NCBI GenBank assembly: GCA_946481275.1
Contig: CAMLMV010000001.1
Location: forward strand, 372,001-436,000
DNA length: 64,000 nucleotides
Direction of reading: 5' to 3'
Source of the DNA: an uncultured Massilia sp.
GTDB taxonomy: Bacteria > Pseudomonadota > Gammaproteobacteria > Burkholderiales > Burkholderiaceae
Position 1 is the first letter of the stretch. The number at the start of each line of letters is the position of its first letter. Position numbers and translations under genes: made by a program. Shown one piece after another: positions 37,945 to 47,219 of the stretch. The notes under the pieces are model-generated. The model did no database searches and was not told the origin of the DNA. It was given only the letters and a program-made list of their open reading frames with translations.

Positions 37945-39312
37945 TCAGGAAGCGGCGCGCGCGACGCGTGCGCGCCGGCCCTCGGCGATACGGTAGCCGG
38001 CGCCCAGCGCGACGAGCCAGGCCGGGATCATCCACACGGACACGCGCAGTTCGGGCGTGGCGTACATGATCGCGACGATCCCCGCCAGGTACAGCAGGCA
38101 CGCCCAGTTCGTGAGCGGGTAGAGCGGGCTCGGGAACGCCGTGCGTTCGCCCGCGGCCTGTTTGGCGGCGCGGAAGCGCAGGTGCGACCAGCTGATCATC
38201 GCCCAGTTGATCAGCATGCCGGCGACGGCGAGCCCCATCAGCAGGCCCAGCGCCTTGCCCGGCACGGCGTAGTTGACGCCCACGCACAGCGCGGTGGCGA
38301 CGGCCGACACGGCCAGCGACGCCAGCGGTACGCCCCGTTCGTTCACGCGCAGCAGCGCGCGCGGCGCATGGCCCTGCACGGCGAGGCCGTACAGCATGCG
38401 GCTGTTCGAGTACACGCAGCTGTTGTAGACGGACAGCGCCGCCGTCAGCACGACCACGTTCAGCACGTGCGCGACGACGCCGGCGTCCAGCGCCTTGAAG
38501 ATCAGCACGAACGGGCTGGCGCCCGGAACGATCTGGTCCCACGGGTACAGCGACAACAGGACGGCGAGGGCGCCGACGTAGAACACGAGGATGCGCCACA
38601 GCGTCTGGTTCGTCGCGCGGGGGATCGAGCGGGACGGATCGGCCGCCTCCGCCGCCGTGATGCCGATGACTTCCAGGCCGCCGAACGAGAACATGATGAT
38701 CGCCATCGACATCACGAGGCCCTGGATGCCGTGGGCGAAGAAGCCGCCATGCGTCCACAGGTTGCTGACGCCCGCCTGCGGTCCGGCCCCGCCGCCCGCG
38801 AGCAGGAACACGCCGTAGACGATCATCGCGATGATGGCCGCGACCTTGATGACGGAAAACCAGAACTCGCTCTCGCCGAACGCGCGCACGTTGATCAGGC
38901 TGATGCCGTTCGCGAGCACGAAGCAGCCCAGCGCCGATACCCACGTCGGCACGTCGGGAAACCAGTACTGCACGTAGATGCCGACGGCGGACAGCTCGGC
39001 CATGCTGACGAGCACGTACAGCACCCAGTAGTTCCAGCCCGAGACGAAGCCGGCGAAGCGGCCGCAGTACTTGTCGGCGAAGTGGCCGAACGAGCCGGCG
39101 ACCGGCTCGTCGACCATCATCTCGGACAGCTGGCGCATGATCAAAAAGGCGACGAGGCCCGCGATCGCGTAGCCGAGCAGCACGGACGGGCCCGCGAGCT
39201 TGACCGTTTCCGCGACGCCGAGGAACAGGCCGGTGCCGATGGCGCCGCCGAGGGCCATCAGCTGGATGTGCCGGCTCTTGAGGCCGCGGTGGAGTTGGGT
39301 GTCGGAAGCCAT
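37945..39312 (-). CDS. Amino acid permease of the AAT/APC family
   Basis: This 455-residue inner-membrane transporter has twelve predicted segments. The N-terminal HIQLMALGGAIGTGLFLG is the substrate-backbone-binding signature of proton-coupled amino acid permeases such as AroP, PheP, ProY and GabP; FSFGGLEVIGITAAEAADP and SVYNSCVYSNSRMLYGLA are also typical. The specific amino acid is not determined; aromatic amino acids would suit the hmgA/hppD genes elsewhere in the window, but they are 9 kb away. The start ATG at 39312 has only a weak ribosome site. Confidence 0.9.
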   Translation of the reverse strand: MASDTQLHRGLKSRHIQLMALGGAIGTGLFLGVAETVKLAGPSVLLGYAIAGLVAFLIMRQLSEMMVDEPVAGSFGHFADKYCGRFAGFVSGWNYWVLYVLVSMAELSAVGIYVQYWFPDVPTWVSALGCFVLANGISLINVRAFGESEFWFSVIKVAAIIAMIVYGVFLLAGGGAGPQAGVSNLWTHGGFFAHGIQGLVMSMAIIMFSFGGLEVIGITAAEAADPSRSIPRATNQTLWRILVFYVGALAVLLSLYPWDQIVPGASPFVLIFKALDAGVVAHVLNVVVLTAALSVYNSCVYSNSRMLYGLAVQGHAPRALLRVNERGVPLASLAVSAVATALCVGVNYAVPGKALGLLMGLAVAGMLINWAMISWSHLRFRAAKQAAGERTAFPSPLYPLTNWACLLYLAGIVAIMYATPELRVSVWMIPAWLVALGAGYRIAEGRRARVARAAS

Positions 39313-39504
39313 GGTGTCCGCTTGCTAAAAGACAAGGATTTTAAAGCAAACGGCGGCAGATGTGACCACGCGATCGCGAACTCATACACGGATATCGAGG
39401 CGGCATTTTGTCGTAATTAAACGGACTTGCAAAAACCCGGCGGTTCGAGCAATCTTGAAGCGGATTCATCCCGGATATTTTGCAAACCGCTGGCCAGGAA
39501 AGTC

Positions 39505-42105
39505 ATGATTCAACCATCAGACGCCGGATTTTCCGCGCTGTTTCATGCGCATCCAGTACCGATGTGGGTGTATGACCTCGACACGTTCCGCTTCATGGCG
39601 GTCAACGCCGCGGCGATCGTCCATTACGGTTATTCGGAAGCGGAATTCCTGGCCATGACGCTCCACGATATCCGTTTGCCGGAAGATCTCGAGCGGCTGG
39701 ACGACAACCTGCGGCAGCCGCAGGTCCCCAGTATCGAGAAATCCGGAATCTGGCGTCATGTGAGGAAGGACGGCTCCGTCATTCATGTGGAAATAACGTC
39801 GCATCCCCTGTGGTTCGAAGAACGCGCGTGCAGGTTCGTCCTGGCCCACGACGTCACCGAACGCCTGCTCGCGCAGGACAAGATCATGCGCCTCAGCCGG
39901 ATCTACGCCGTGTCGAGTGGCGTCAATGCGGCGATTGCCCGGATTCACTCGCGTGACGCGCTGTTCGACGAGGTCTGCCGGATTGCCGTGCACGTCGGCG
40001 CGTTCAAGATGGCATGGATCGGCGTGTTCGAGCCCGATGCGCTCGACGGGCGGGTCGTGGCATGGTGCGGCGGCGAACGGCGCAACGTCGACCGGGTGCG
40101 CCTGACCTTATGTGCCGACAGTGTCGATAGCGCAAGGCCGGCTTGCGTGGCGGCGCGCGAAGCGCGGGCGGTGATTTGCAATGACGTCGCGACGGATCCC
40201 GGACTGGCGCCGCTGGCAAGGGAAATGCTCGAGGAAGGGCACCGTGCCGTTGCCGCGCTGCCGCTGGCGCCGGCCGGCCGCGTCGACGCCGTGATGGTGT
40301 TCATTGCCGATGCCGCCGGCTTCTTCGATGCGGAGGAACTCAAGCTCCTCGATGACCTGGTCGGCGACCTCAACTTTGCATTGCAGTTTATCGACAACAA
40401 GGAGCGGCTCAGCTACCTGGCGTATTACGACGTGTTGACCGGACTGGCGAACGCCAGGCTGTTCGAGGACAGGCTTGCACAGTTCATTCACTCGGCGCAG
40501 GCCGGACACCATGTCGGCGTGATCCTGGTGAATATCGATCGATTCACGCAGTTGAACGATGCGCTCGGACGCCACATGGGCGACGCCCTGCTCAAGCAGG
40601 TCGCACAGCGGCTCGACGACGCGCTTCCGGGCGGTGCCAGCCTCGCCAGGACCGGTGGCGCCACATTTGCGATCGCCATCGCCGAATTGGCGCAGGACGC
40701 CGACCTGGAACATATCGTGAATGAGTCGGTCCTGGCGACGATCAACCAGCACTTCCGGCTGGACCAGCACGAAGCACGTGTTCAGGCGCGGGCCGGACTG
40801 GCACTGTTTCCCCGCGATGGAAGCGACGCTGAAAGGCTGCTCAAGCATGCGGAAGCGGCGCTGCAGAGTGCCAAGCGCCTGGGCGAGCCTTATCTGTATT
40901 ACTCGGCGGCGATGAATGCCTCTCATGCCGCCAGGCTCGCACTGGAATCGGAGCTGCTGCACGCGCTCGACGCGCGGGAATTCGTCGTGTACTACCAGCC
41001 GCGGGTCGACCTCGTGAACGGACGCATCGTCAGCGCCGAAGCGCTGATTCGCTGGCGGCATCCACGGCGCGGACTGGTATTTCCCGGCACCTTCATTCCA
41101 CTCGCCGAAGAGGTTGGACTGATCGAGCCGATCAGCGACTGGGTCCTCGATACCGTCTGCGACCAGCAGGCGCAGTGGCTGCAACGGCAGGTCGACATCG
41201 TGCCGGTCGCGGTCAACCTGTCGGCGGCGCAGCTCAGGAACGGAAAATTCGTACAGAACGTTACGGAAGCGCTTTCCAGGCACCGGCTGCCGGCCCACCA
41301 TATCGAATTCGAGCTGACGGAATCGATGGTGATGAACGACGTGGAGCTGGCCGCAGCGAATCTCCAGGCCCTGAAGGCGCTGGGCATCCAGTTGTCCCTG
41401 GACGATTTCGGCACCGGGCATTCTTCGCTCGCCCACCTGCAGCGTTTCCCGTTCGATGCGGTCAAGATCGATCGGGCGTTCATTCGCGACGTCAATGCCA
41501 ATGCCGGGAATGCGGCGATTGCGACCGCCGTCATTGCGATGGCCCATAGCCTGCATTTACGCGTGGTCGCGGAAGGAGTCGAAACGGAAGGGCAACTGCA
41601 ATTCCTGCGCCGGCGCCGTTGCGACGAACTGCAGGGCTTTTATTTCAGCGAGGCGGTGCCGGCCGCGCAATTCGAGGCCATGCTCGTCGAAAAAACGCTG
41701 CTGACGCTCGGACAACAGGTCGATGAAGATACGCTCCTGATCGTCGATGACGAACCCAGCAACCTGTCGACGCTGAGGCGATTGCTGCGGCGCGAGGGCT
41801 ACCGCGTGTTGACGGCGAGCGGCGGGCAGGAAGGTCTCAACCTGCTTGCCTTGAACAAGGTACAGGTCATCATTTCCGACCAGCGCATGCCCAACATGTC
41901 GGGAACCCAGTTCATGCGCATCGTCAGGGAGCTTTATCCGGAAACGATACGCATCATCCTGTCGGGATTTACCGATCTCACGGCGGTGACGGACAGCGTC
42001 AACCAGGGAGAACTCTTCAAGTTCATGACCAAACCGTGGGACGATGGTGAACTGGTCAGGAATATTCGCGACGCATTCCGGCTCCACCGGCAGCGCAACG
42101 GTTAG
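39505..42105 (+). CDS. PAS-GAF-GGDEF(degenerate)-EAL protein with C-terminal receiver domain
   Basis: This 866-residue cytoplasmic protein probably degrades c-di-GMP. Order: PAS (10-120), GAF (about 150-295), a GGDEF domain whose signature is GGATF (about 384-388) and therefore not a working cyclase, and an EAL domain with all catalytic motifs (EAL at 512, ELTES, LDDFGTGHSS, KIDRAF, VAEGVETE). A receiver domain follows at the C-terminus with Asp 792 (ISDQRMPN) and KPW. A receiver placed after EAL is uncommon; phosphorylation may switch the phosphodiesterase. The ATG at 39505 follows AGGAAAG. No cognate kinase is adjacent. Confidence 0.88.
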   Translation: MIQPSDAGFSALFHAHPVPMWVYDLDTFRFMAVNAAAIVHYGYSEAEFLAMTLHDIRLPEDLERLDDNLRQPQVPSIEKSGIWRHVRKDGSVIHVEITSHPLWFEERACRFVLAHDVTERLLAQDKIMRLSRIYAVSSGVNAAIARIHSRDALFDEVCRIAVHVGAFKMAWIGVFEPDALDGRVVAWCGGERRNVDRVRLTLCADSVDSARPACVAAREARAVICNDVATDPGLAPLAREMLEEGHRAVAALPLAPAGRVDAVMVFIADAAGFFDAEELKLLDDLVGDLNFALQFIDNKERLSYLAYYDVLTGLANARLFEDRLAQFIHSAQAGHHVGVILVNIDRFTQLNDALGRHMGDALLKQVAQRLDDALPGGASLARTGGATFAIAIAELAQDADLEHIVNESVLATINQHFRLDQHEARVQARAGLALFPRDGSDAERLLKHAEAALQSAKRLGEPYLYYSAAMNASHAARLALESELLHALDAREFVVYYQPRVDLVNGRIVSAEALIRWRHPRRGLVFPGTFIPLAEEVGLIEPISDWVLDTVCDQQAQWLQRQVDIVPVAVNLSAAQLRNGKFVQNVTEALSRHRLPAHHIEFELTESMVMNDVELAAANLQALKALGIQLSLDDFGTGHSSLAHLQRFPFDAVKIDRAFIRDVNANAGNAAIATAVIAMAHSLHLRVVAEGVETEGQLQFLRRRRCDELQGFYFSEAVPAAQFEAMLVEKTLLTLGQQVDEDTLLIVDDEPSNLSTLRRLLRREGYRVLTASGGQEGLNLLALNKVQVIISDQRMPNMSGTQFMRIVRELYPETIRIILSGFTDLTAVTDSVNQGELFKFMTKPWDDGELVRNIRDAFRLHRQRNG

Positions 42106-42197
42106 GTCGCCTGGTTTTACTTTTCTTTACACGGAACGCCCATCTTTTAACACGATCGGACCTGTAACATCTGCCAACTTTTTTGCACAGCAGATAC

Positions 42198-44417
42198 ATG
42201 GTCCACTTCACGTTCAAACGCAGTGTCGCGCTCGTCGGCGTGGCACTGGCGTCATTGCAGCCCGCACTCGCCCAGGAGGCCGCACCCAAGGCAGCCGCGA
42301 ACATCAACCAGGTCAACGTCGTTGGCGAACGTCAACAGAACCGCATCGACCGCCAGGTCTACGACGTCAAGAACGACGTCAATGCCAGCAACGGCAGCGC
42401 GGCCGATGCACTCAACAACGTGCCATCCGTCTCCGTCGATCCGGACGGCACCGTCTCCCTGCGCGGCAACGCGAACGTGCAGATCCTCGTCGATGGCAAG
42501 CCGTCCGCCATGCTCCAGGGCGACAACAAGGGGCCGGCGCTGCAGGCCATGCCGGCCGAGGACATCGATTCCGTCGAGGTCATCAACAATCCCGGGGCGG
42601 AATTCGGCAACGAGGGTGGCGGCGGGCCGATCCTGAACCTCGTCATGAAGCGCAACCGCAAGCCGGGCGGCTTCGGCGTCGTCAACACGAACGCCGGCGC
42701 GGCCGGCCGCTACAACTCCGCCGTCAACGGCGCCTGGAACACGGGCCGCTGGGGCGTCCAGGGCGGCGTCAACGTGCGCCACGACGGCCGCAATTCGGCG
42801 GGCGACACGGAGCGCGACCGCGTCGATCCCGTCACGGGCGCGGACCAGCGCAGCAGCCAGGTGTCCGCCAGCAGCGGCCTGAACGACAGCGCCGGCCTGC
42901 GCGGCCAGCTGACGTACAACCTGACGGACGTGGACTCGATCGAGGCGAGCGTCGGCGCCATGAAGCGCACGAACGACCAGTCCGGCCTCGACCACTACCG
43001 CGTGTTCGACGGGGACGGCAACCCGGCCAGCGACTACACGCGGACGACGCAACGCACGGGCGACAACTCGAACACGATGTGGGGCGCGCGCTGGGACCAC
43101 AAGGGAGAACAGCCCGGCGAATCGTTCAGGATGGACCTGCGTGTGTCCACGAGCGACAACGGCAACGTCACGCGCTACGCAAACACGTACATCGTCACGC
43201 CGGTGGATCCGGCGGATGCCGGCAGCCTGCAGAACGTCGCGAACAGGAGCCGCATCGCGGACTACTCGGGCGACTACGAACGCCCGCTGGACAGCGGCGC
43301 GACGTTCAAGATGGGCTACCGGCTGTTCGACAACAGGAGCGACTTCGACAACCGCTACTACGATGGCGCGGCCGTCCCGGACGCCCGCCTGACGAACGCC
43401 TTCTCCGTCGACGAACGCGACGCCGCGCTGTATTCGTCGTACCAGTGGCAGGTCGATCCGCGCTGGGGCGCGCTGGTCGGCCTGCGCGCGGAGTACACGC
43501 ACATGGACCTCGACCAGGTCACGACGGGGACGTCCGCATCGAACACGTACCTGAACTGGATCCCAAGCGCGTTCGCGACCTATAAGCTGAATGACACGAC
43601 GAACCTGCGCTTCGCGTACGCCCGCCGCATCCGCCGGCCCAGCGCGGCCGACCTGAACCCGTTCATCGTCTACAAGGACGAGTTGAACGAGTCGGCCGGC
43701 AATCCACACCTGAAACCCGTGCTGACGGATTCGTTGGAGATCGGCTACGAGACGAAGGCGGGCAAGCTCGATGCCGCCGTGCGCGCGTACTACCGCACGG
43801 ACCGCGACACGATCCGCAGCCGCCAGGCCGCTATCGGCGACACCGTGATCCTGACGACGCTGGAAAACGGCGGCAGCAACCGCTCGGGCGGCCTGGAATT
43901 CACGCTGTCCGGCAAGGTGACGCCCAACGTCACCATCAACACGAGCGGCAACCTCGCGTACCTGGAACAGCAGCAGGTCGACCTGAACGGCGCGGAGACG
44001 ACGCGCAACGCCACGTCGCTGAGCGTACGGGGACGCATCAACTGGCAGGCGACGCCGGACGACCAGTTGCAGCTGCAGCTGAACGCGCGCGGCAAGACGC
44101 TGGCGGGGTCGGGCTACAACCAGCCCGTGTCGAGCGCGAATGTCAGCTGGCGCCGCAGTCTCTCGCGCACGCTGTCGCTCGTGATGAACGTGACGGACGT
44201 CTTCAGCTCGCAGAAGATGGAAACGATCACCAGCACGGCCACGCTGAAGGAGACGTCCATCCGCCGCTTCGACGGGCGCATCGTGTACGTGGGCCTGTCG
44301 TGGCGCTTCGGCGGCGTGCAGGGTGCGGCTGGCCGCGAACGGCGCGAAGGACCGGACGGCGAAGGATTCCATGGTGGACCGCCGCCGGGTGGGTTCGGCG
44401 GCGGCCCCGGCATCTGA
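42198..44417 (+). CDS. TonB-dependent receptor with glycine-rich C-terminal extension
   Basis: This 739-residue outer-membrane receptor has a signal peptide ending at QPALAQ, a plug with INQVNVVGERQQNRIDRQVYDV and NNVPSVSVDPDGTVSLRGNANVQ split over two strands, and a barrel of the type-3 outer-membrane beta-barrel family. Its ligand is unknown; relatives import siderophores, peptides or glycans. The last barrel strand (IVYVGLSWRFGG) is followed by about 35 extra residues rich in G, P and R ending GGPGI, so the usual terminal aromatic residue is absent. Its stop abuts the stop of the persulfide dioxygenase gene within TGATCA. Confidence 0.87.
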   Translation: MVHFTFKRSVALVGVALASLQPALAQEAAPKAAANINQVNVVGERQQNRIDRQVYDVKNDVNASNGSAADALNNVPSVSVDPDGTVSLRGNANVQILVDGKPSAMLQGDNKGPALQAMPAEDIDSVEVINNPGAEFGNEGGGGPILNLVMKRNRKPGGFGVVNTNAGAAGRYNSAVNGAWNTGRWGVQGGVNVRHDGRNSAGDTERDRVDPVTGADQRSSQVSASSGLNDSAGLRGQLTYNLTDVDSIEASVGAMKRTNDQSGLDHYRVFDGDGNPASDYTRTTQRTGDNSNTMWGARWDHKGEQPGESFRMDLRVSTSDNGNVTRYANTYIVTPVDPADAGSLQNVANRSRIADYSGDYERPLDSGATFKMGYRLFDNRSDFDNRYYDGAAVPDARLTNAFSVDERDAALYSSYQWQVDPRWGALVGLRAEYTHMDLDQVTTGTSASNTYLNWIPSAFATYKLNDTTNLRFAYARRIRRPSAADLNPFIVYKDELNESAGNPHLKPVLTDSLEIGYETKAGKLDAAVRAYYRTDRDTIRSRQAAIGDTVILTTLENGGSNRSGGLEFTLSGKVTPNVTINTSGNLAYLEQQQVDLNGAETTRNATSLSVRGRINWQATPDDQLQLQLNARGKTLAGSGYNQPVSSANVSWRRSLSRTLSLVMNVTDVFSSQKMETITSTATLKETSIRRFDGRIVYVGLSWRFGGVQGAAGRERREGPDGEGFHGGPPPGGFGGGPGI

Positions 44418-45119
44418 TCAGACGCTGTGCGGCAGTCCGAGGTTGCGATTCGCCGGCACGGCGATGTCGATCAGCTTCGGCTGCGGCAAATTCAACCCGT
44501 TCATCAGCGTGATGAAATCGTCCCGCGACCGGCCCGCGACGCGCGCGTTATGGGCCTTCTCCCAGCCGATGGTCGACACGGACTGGCCCTTGTAGTCGTG
44601 CCCCGGCCAGACGCGGGTCGCCTCCGGCAGCGCGAACAGCTTGTGCGTGATGCTGTCGTACAGCGCCGCCGCGCTGCCGCCCTGGAAGTCGGTGCGGCCG
44701 CAGCCGTCGATCAGGAGGGTATCGCCCGTGAACACGTTGCCGCGCCAGACGTAGCACATGCTGCCCGCCGTGTGGCCGGGCGTGTGGATGACGGCAATCG
44801 TCTCGTCGGCGCCGAAGCGGATGACGTCGCCGTCCTGCAACTGCACTTCGGCCGGCGGGATGCCGCAGCCGCTCGGCACGGCGGCGCGGGCGCCCGTCAA
44901 CTGGCGCAGGCGGCCGGCAGACGTCACGTGGTCGGCGTGCGCGTGCGTCTCGAGGATGTATTCGAGGCGCAGGCCCAGGCGCTTCAGGTGGGCGAGGTCG
45001 CGCTCGACGTGCTGGTCGACGGGGTCGATGATGATGGCTGCGGCGCTGCCCGGCGCGGCCAGGATGTAGGTAAATGTCGACGACACGGCGTCGAACAGCT
45101 GGATCGGATTGTTGTGCAT
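44418..45119 (-). CDS. blh: Persulfide dioxygenase-like MBL-fold hydrolase (Blh/ETHE1 type)
   Basis: This 233-residue metallo-beta-lactamase-fold protein has the metal motif ETHAHADHVTS, the further ligands HTPGHTAGS and FTGDTLLIDGCGRTDFQ, the ETHE1/Blh pattern that uses a single iron to oxidise glutathione persulfide to sulfite. VWPGHDYKG is also typical. It is the last gene of a four-gene operon with a BigR-like repressor and two YeeE/YedE proteins, the arrangement known for bacterial H2S/persulfide detoxification. Its start abuts the stop of the preceding gene. Confidence 0.9.
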   Translation of the reverse strand: MHNNPIQLFDAVSSTFTYILAAPGSAAAIIIDPVDQHVERDLAHLKRLGLRLEYILETHAHADHVTSAGRLRQLTGARAAVPSGCGIPPAEVQLQDGDVIRFGADETIAVIHTPGHTAGSMCYVWRGNVFTGDTLLIDGCGRTDFQGGSAAALYDSITHKLFALPEATRVWPGHDYKGQSVSTIGWEKAHNARVAGRSRDDFITLMNGLNLPQPKLIDIAVPANRNLGLPHSV

Positions 45120-45590
45120 TCAGTCTCCCGAAGGGCCGGCCGCGGCGCGGGTACCGCCACGATTGGCCTCGTTGCCGGCGCGGATACGCTCGGCCACTTC
45201 GAATATTGCCATGCCGGCCACCATGGCCGCAACGAACAGCAGCGTGGAGCGTCCGCCGACGGCCAGCGCCGTCAGTGCCGGCCCCGGGCAGTAGCCGACG
45301 AGGCCCCAGCCGACGCCGAACGTGACGCTGCCCAGGACGAGCGGCGCATCGATGCGGCCCGCGCCCGGCACGTGGATGCGGCTACCGAACAGCGGCCGCA
45401 CGCGCGTGCGGGCGAAGCGGAAGGCGAGGGCGGCGACGAGGATCGCGCCTAGCATCACGAACAGCAGCGACGGGTCCCAGGCCCCCGTCACGTCAAGGAA
45501 GGCGAGCACCTTGGCGGGGTTGCTCATGCCGGACAGGATCAGGCCCCCGCCGAACAGCAGGCCGGCGAGGAAGGCGGTAACGAGGTTCAT
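45120..45590 (-). CDS. pmpB: YeeE/YedE family membrane protein, second half (PmpB-like)
   Basis: This 156-residue inner-membrane protein has four hydrophobic segments and the motifs GLILSGMSNPAKVLAFLD and GVGWGLVGYCPGPAL, whose cysteine matches the thiosulfate/sulfur-carrying cysteine of YeeE-type channels. It pairs with the protein encoded 12 bases upstream; together they correspond to one full YeeE. In BigR operons the pair is thought to move sulfur species across the membrane. Directly abuts the persulfide dioxygenase gene. Confidence 0.88.
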   Translation of the reverse strand: MNLVTAFLAGLLFGGGLILSGMSNPAKVLAFLDVTGAWDPSLLFVMLGAILVAALAFRFARTRVRPLFGSRIHVPGAGRIDAPLVLGSVTFGVGWGLVGYCPGPALTALAVGGRSTLLFVAAMVAGMAIFEVAERIRAGNEANRGGTRAAAGPSGD

Positions 45591-45602
45591 GGTGGTGGTT
45601 CC

Positions 45603-46037
45603 TCAGCGCCCGAGCACGTGGCGCACGATGAAGACGGTGACGAAGCCGGCCGCCAGGAAGCATGCGGTGGCCAGCAGGGAGCGGGGCGACAGGCGCGCGA
45701 CGCCGCACACGCCGTGGCCGCTCGTGCAGCCGCTGCCGAAGCGGGTGCCGATGCCCACGAGCAGGCCGCCCACCGCGAGCAGCGCGGGCGAGTGGTCGAT
45801 CTGCGCCGGCGGCATCGCACCCATCGTCAGCCACGCGAGTGGCGCGACGAACAGGCCGAGAATAAATGTGACGCGCCACGCAATATCGCCACGGCTCGGT
45901 CGCAGGAGTCCGCCGAGGATGCCGCTGATGCCGGCGACGCGGCCGTTGGCCAGCAGGAGCAGGGCCGTCGCCAGGCCGATGAGAATGCCGCCCGCGAGCG
46001 ACGCCCACGGGGTGAAATGGAGCCAGTCGATTGTCAT
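45603..46037 (-). CDS. pmpA: YeeE/YedE family membrane protein, first half (PmpA-like)
   Basis: This 144-residue inner-membrane protein has four hydrophobic segments with the sulfur-transport signature [17 protein letters not shown] and [12 protein letters not shown]. Cysteines in this signature carry persulfide during transport in the structurally known YeeE. It starts two bases after the regulator gene ends and precedes its partner half, so the operon order is regulator-pmpA-pmpB-dioxygenase. Confidence 0.88.
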   Translation of the reverse strand: MTIDWLHFTPWASLAGGILIGLATALLLLANGRVAGISGILGGLLRPSRGDIAWRVTFILGLFVAPLAWLTMGAMPPAQIDHSPALLAVGGLLVGIGTRFGSGCTSGHGVCGVARLSPRSLLATACFLAAGFVTVFIVRHVLGR

Positions 46038-46039
46038 GT

Positions 46040-46360
46040 TCAGTCCTCCTTCGGACAGTAAAGCTGGTACATCAACTGCAGCACGGCCAGCGCTTGCGGG
46101 CTCGCCACGCTGTAGAAAATCTGCTTGCCGTCGCGCCGCGTGGCGACGAGGCCTTCCTGGCGCAGCACGGCCAGTTGCTGGGACAGCGTGGGCTGGCGGA
46201 TGTCGAGCGCCGCTTCCAGCGCGCCGACGGGCTGTTCGCCCTGCGTGAGCTGGCACAGCAACAACAGGCGGTCGGGATTGGCGAGTGCCTTCAGCAGGCC
46301 GCCGGCCTGGGCGGCGGCGGCGCGCATGGCGTCTGCGGGGAGGGTCGTGACGGTTTCCAT
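46040..46360 (-). CDS. bigR: ArsR-family persulfide-responsive repressor (BigR/SqrR type)
   Basis: This 106-residue winged-helix repressor reads [21 protein letters not shown], then [31 protein letters not shown]. The two cysteines, Cys 36 and Cys 102 (YCPKED), match the pair that forms a tetrasulfide or disulfide in BigR/SqrR and releases DNA when persulfides accumulate. Position at the head of the operon supports autoregulation. A seven-base-arm inverted repeat (46382-46401) and a direct repeat lie just upstream as probable binding sites. Confidence 0.88.
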   Translation of the reverse strand: METVTTLPADAMRAAAAQAGGLLKALANPDRLLLLCQLTQGEQPVGALEAALDIRQPTLSQQLAVLRQEGLVATRRDGKQIFYSVASPQALAVLQLMYQLYCPKED

Positions 46361-46368
46361 GCGCTTAT

Positions 46369-46401
46369 TCTATAAAAATACAATCTATAAAACAATAGAT
46401 T
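46369..46401. promoter_or_regulatory. Probable BigR operator region
   Basis: AATCTAT-N6-ATAGATT (46382-46401) is a perfect inverted repeat in an AT-rich patch directly upstream of bigR. The word TCTATAAAA also occurs twice, 15 bases apart (46369-46377 and 46384-46392). The right arm overlaps the TAA stop codon of the DUF1264 gene, so the operator has been accommodated in the end of a coding sequence. Confidence 0.65.
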
Positions 46402-47167
46402 ATGTTCCGGGCGGCTGCGGCTGGGCGTCCACGACGCCGGGGATGTCCTGCGTCTGGCGTGGGAACCTGCCCTTCAGCGCGTCGACGCCGCCCTGCGGAT
46501 GCGCGAGGGGCTTCAGGTCGGCGCGCGACTTGCGCTTCTCGCCCGTGTGGACCTTCATGCGCGTGTCGCGTTCTTCCAGCATGTTCGGAAGCAGCTCGCC
46601 GTCGCGGTTGAACGACCAGGCGAGCATCGGTGCGCCCAGCGGCAGCGCGTCGCCGGGCTTGCCGTTCGCGCCCGTGTTCCAGACGTGCCAGGTCTTGCCG
46701 TAGCTGTTCATCTTTTTCTTCATCAGGGCATGCTCGGCCGCCTCGGGCAGGCCGGGCGCGACCAGCTGGCCGCCGAGGATCTCGCCGTTGTGCGGATGCC
46801 AGTACTGGCGCTCGTCCGGCGGCAGCCGGCCGTACAGTTTTTCCGAGATGATATATTCGATGCCGTTCAGGTTCGCGGTGCGCGTATTGCCGTCGAACAA
46901 CGCGCACTGCGCGAAGTCTTCGTTGACCTGGCGGCAGAAGTGATGGGCCTCGACCTGCATCTCCGGGTGGTCCTTCATCGGATGAAAACCGCTCAGGTAG
47001 ATGTCGAACACCGCCAGCGGCGCATTGCCCTGCAAGAGTTTCGCGCCCGCCTCGAGCGCGCGTGTGTCGCCGGCCTTCGGGGCGCCGGCGGGCTGCGGGT
47101 GCTGGGCGGCAGCAGCGGCGCCGATCAGGGAGCCGGCCATGCCGGCCACGATACGTAGCTTCATCAT
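46400..47167 (-). CDS. DUF1264 (oil-body-associated-protein-like) family protein, exported
   Basis: This protein of about 255 residues has a short signal peptide (AGMAGSLIGAAAAAQ) and the DUF1264 core: FDIYLSGFHPMKDHPEMQVEAHHFC, EDFAQCALFDGNT, GIEYIISEKLYGRLP and YWHPHNGEILGGQLVAPGLP. Plant members associate with oil bodies; bacterial function is unknown. Two cysteines and several His residues are conserved-looking. AAGGAGG precedes two consecutive ATGs; the second (47164) has the better spacing. It lies upstream of bigR on the same strand, so readthrough into the persulfide operon is possible. Confidence 0.82.
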   Translation of the reverse strand: MMKLRIVAGMAGSLIGAAAAAQHPQPAGAPKAGDTRALEAGAKLLQGNAPLAVFDIYLSGFHPMKDHPEMQVEAHHFCRQVNEDFAQCALFDGNTRTANLNGIEYIISEKLYGRLPPDERQYWHPHNGEILGGQLVAPGLPEAAEHALMKKKMNSYGKTWHVWNTGANGKPGDALPLGAPMLAWSFNRDGELLPNMLEERDTRMKVHTGEKRKSRADLKPLAHPQGGVDALKGRFPRQTQDIPGVVDAQPQPPGT

Positions 47168-47219
47168 GGAACCTCCTTCGTGGATAGGATCGTCGAACGG
47201 GCCGCCGGTTCCGTCGGGA

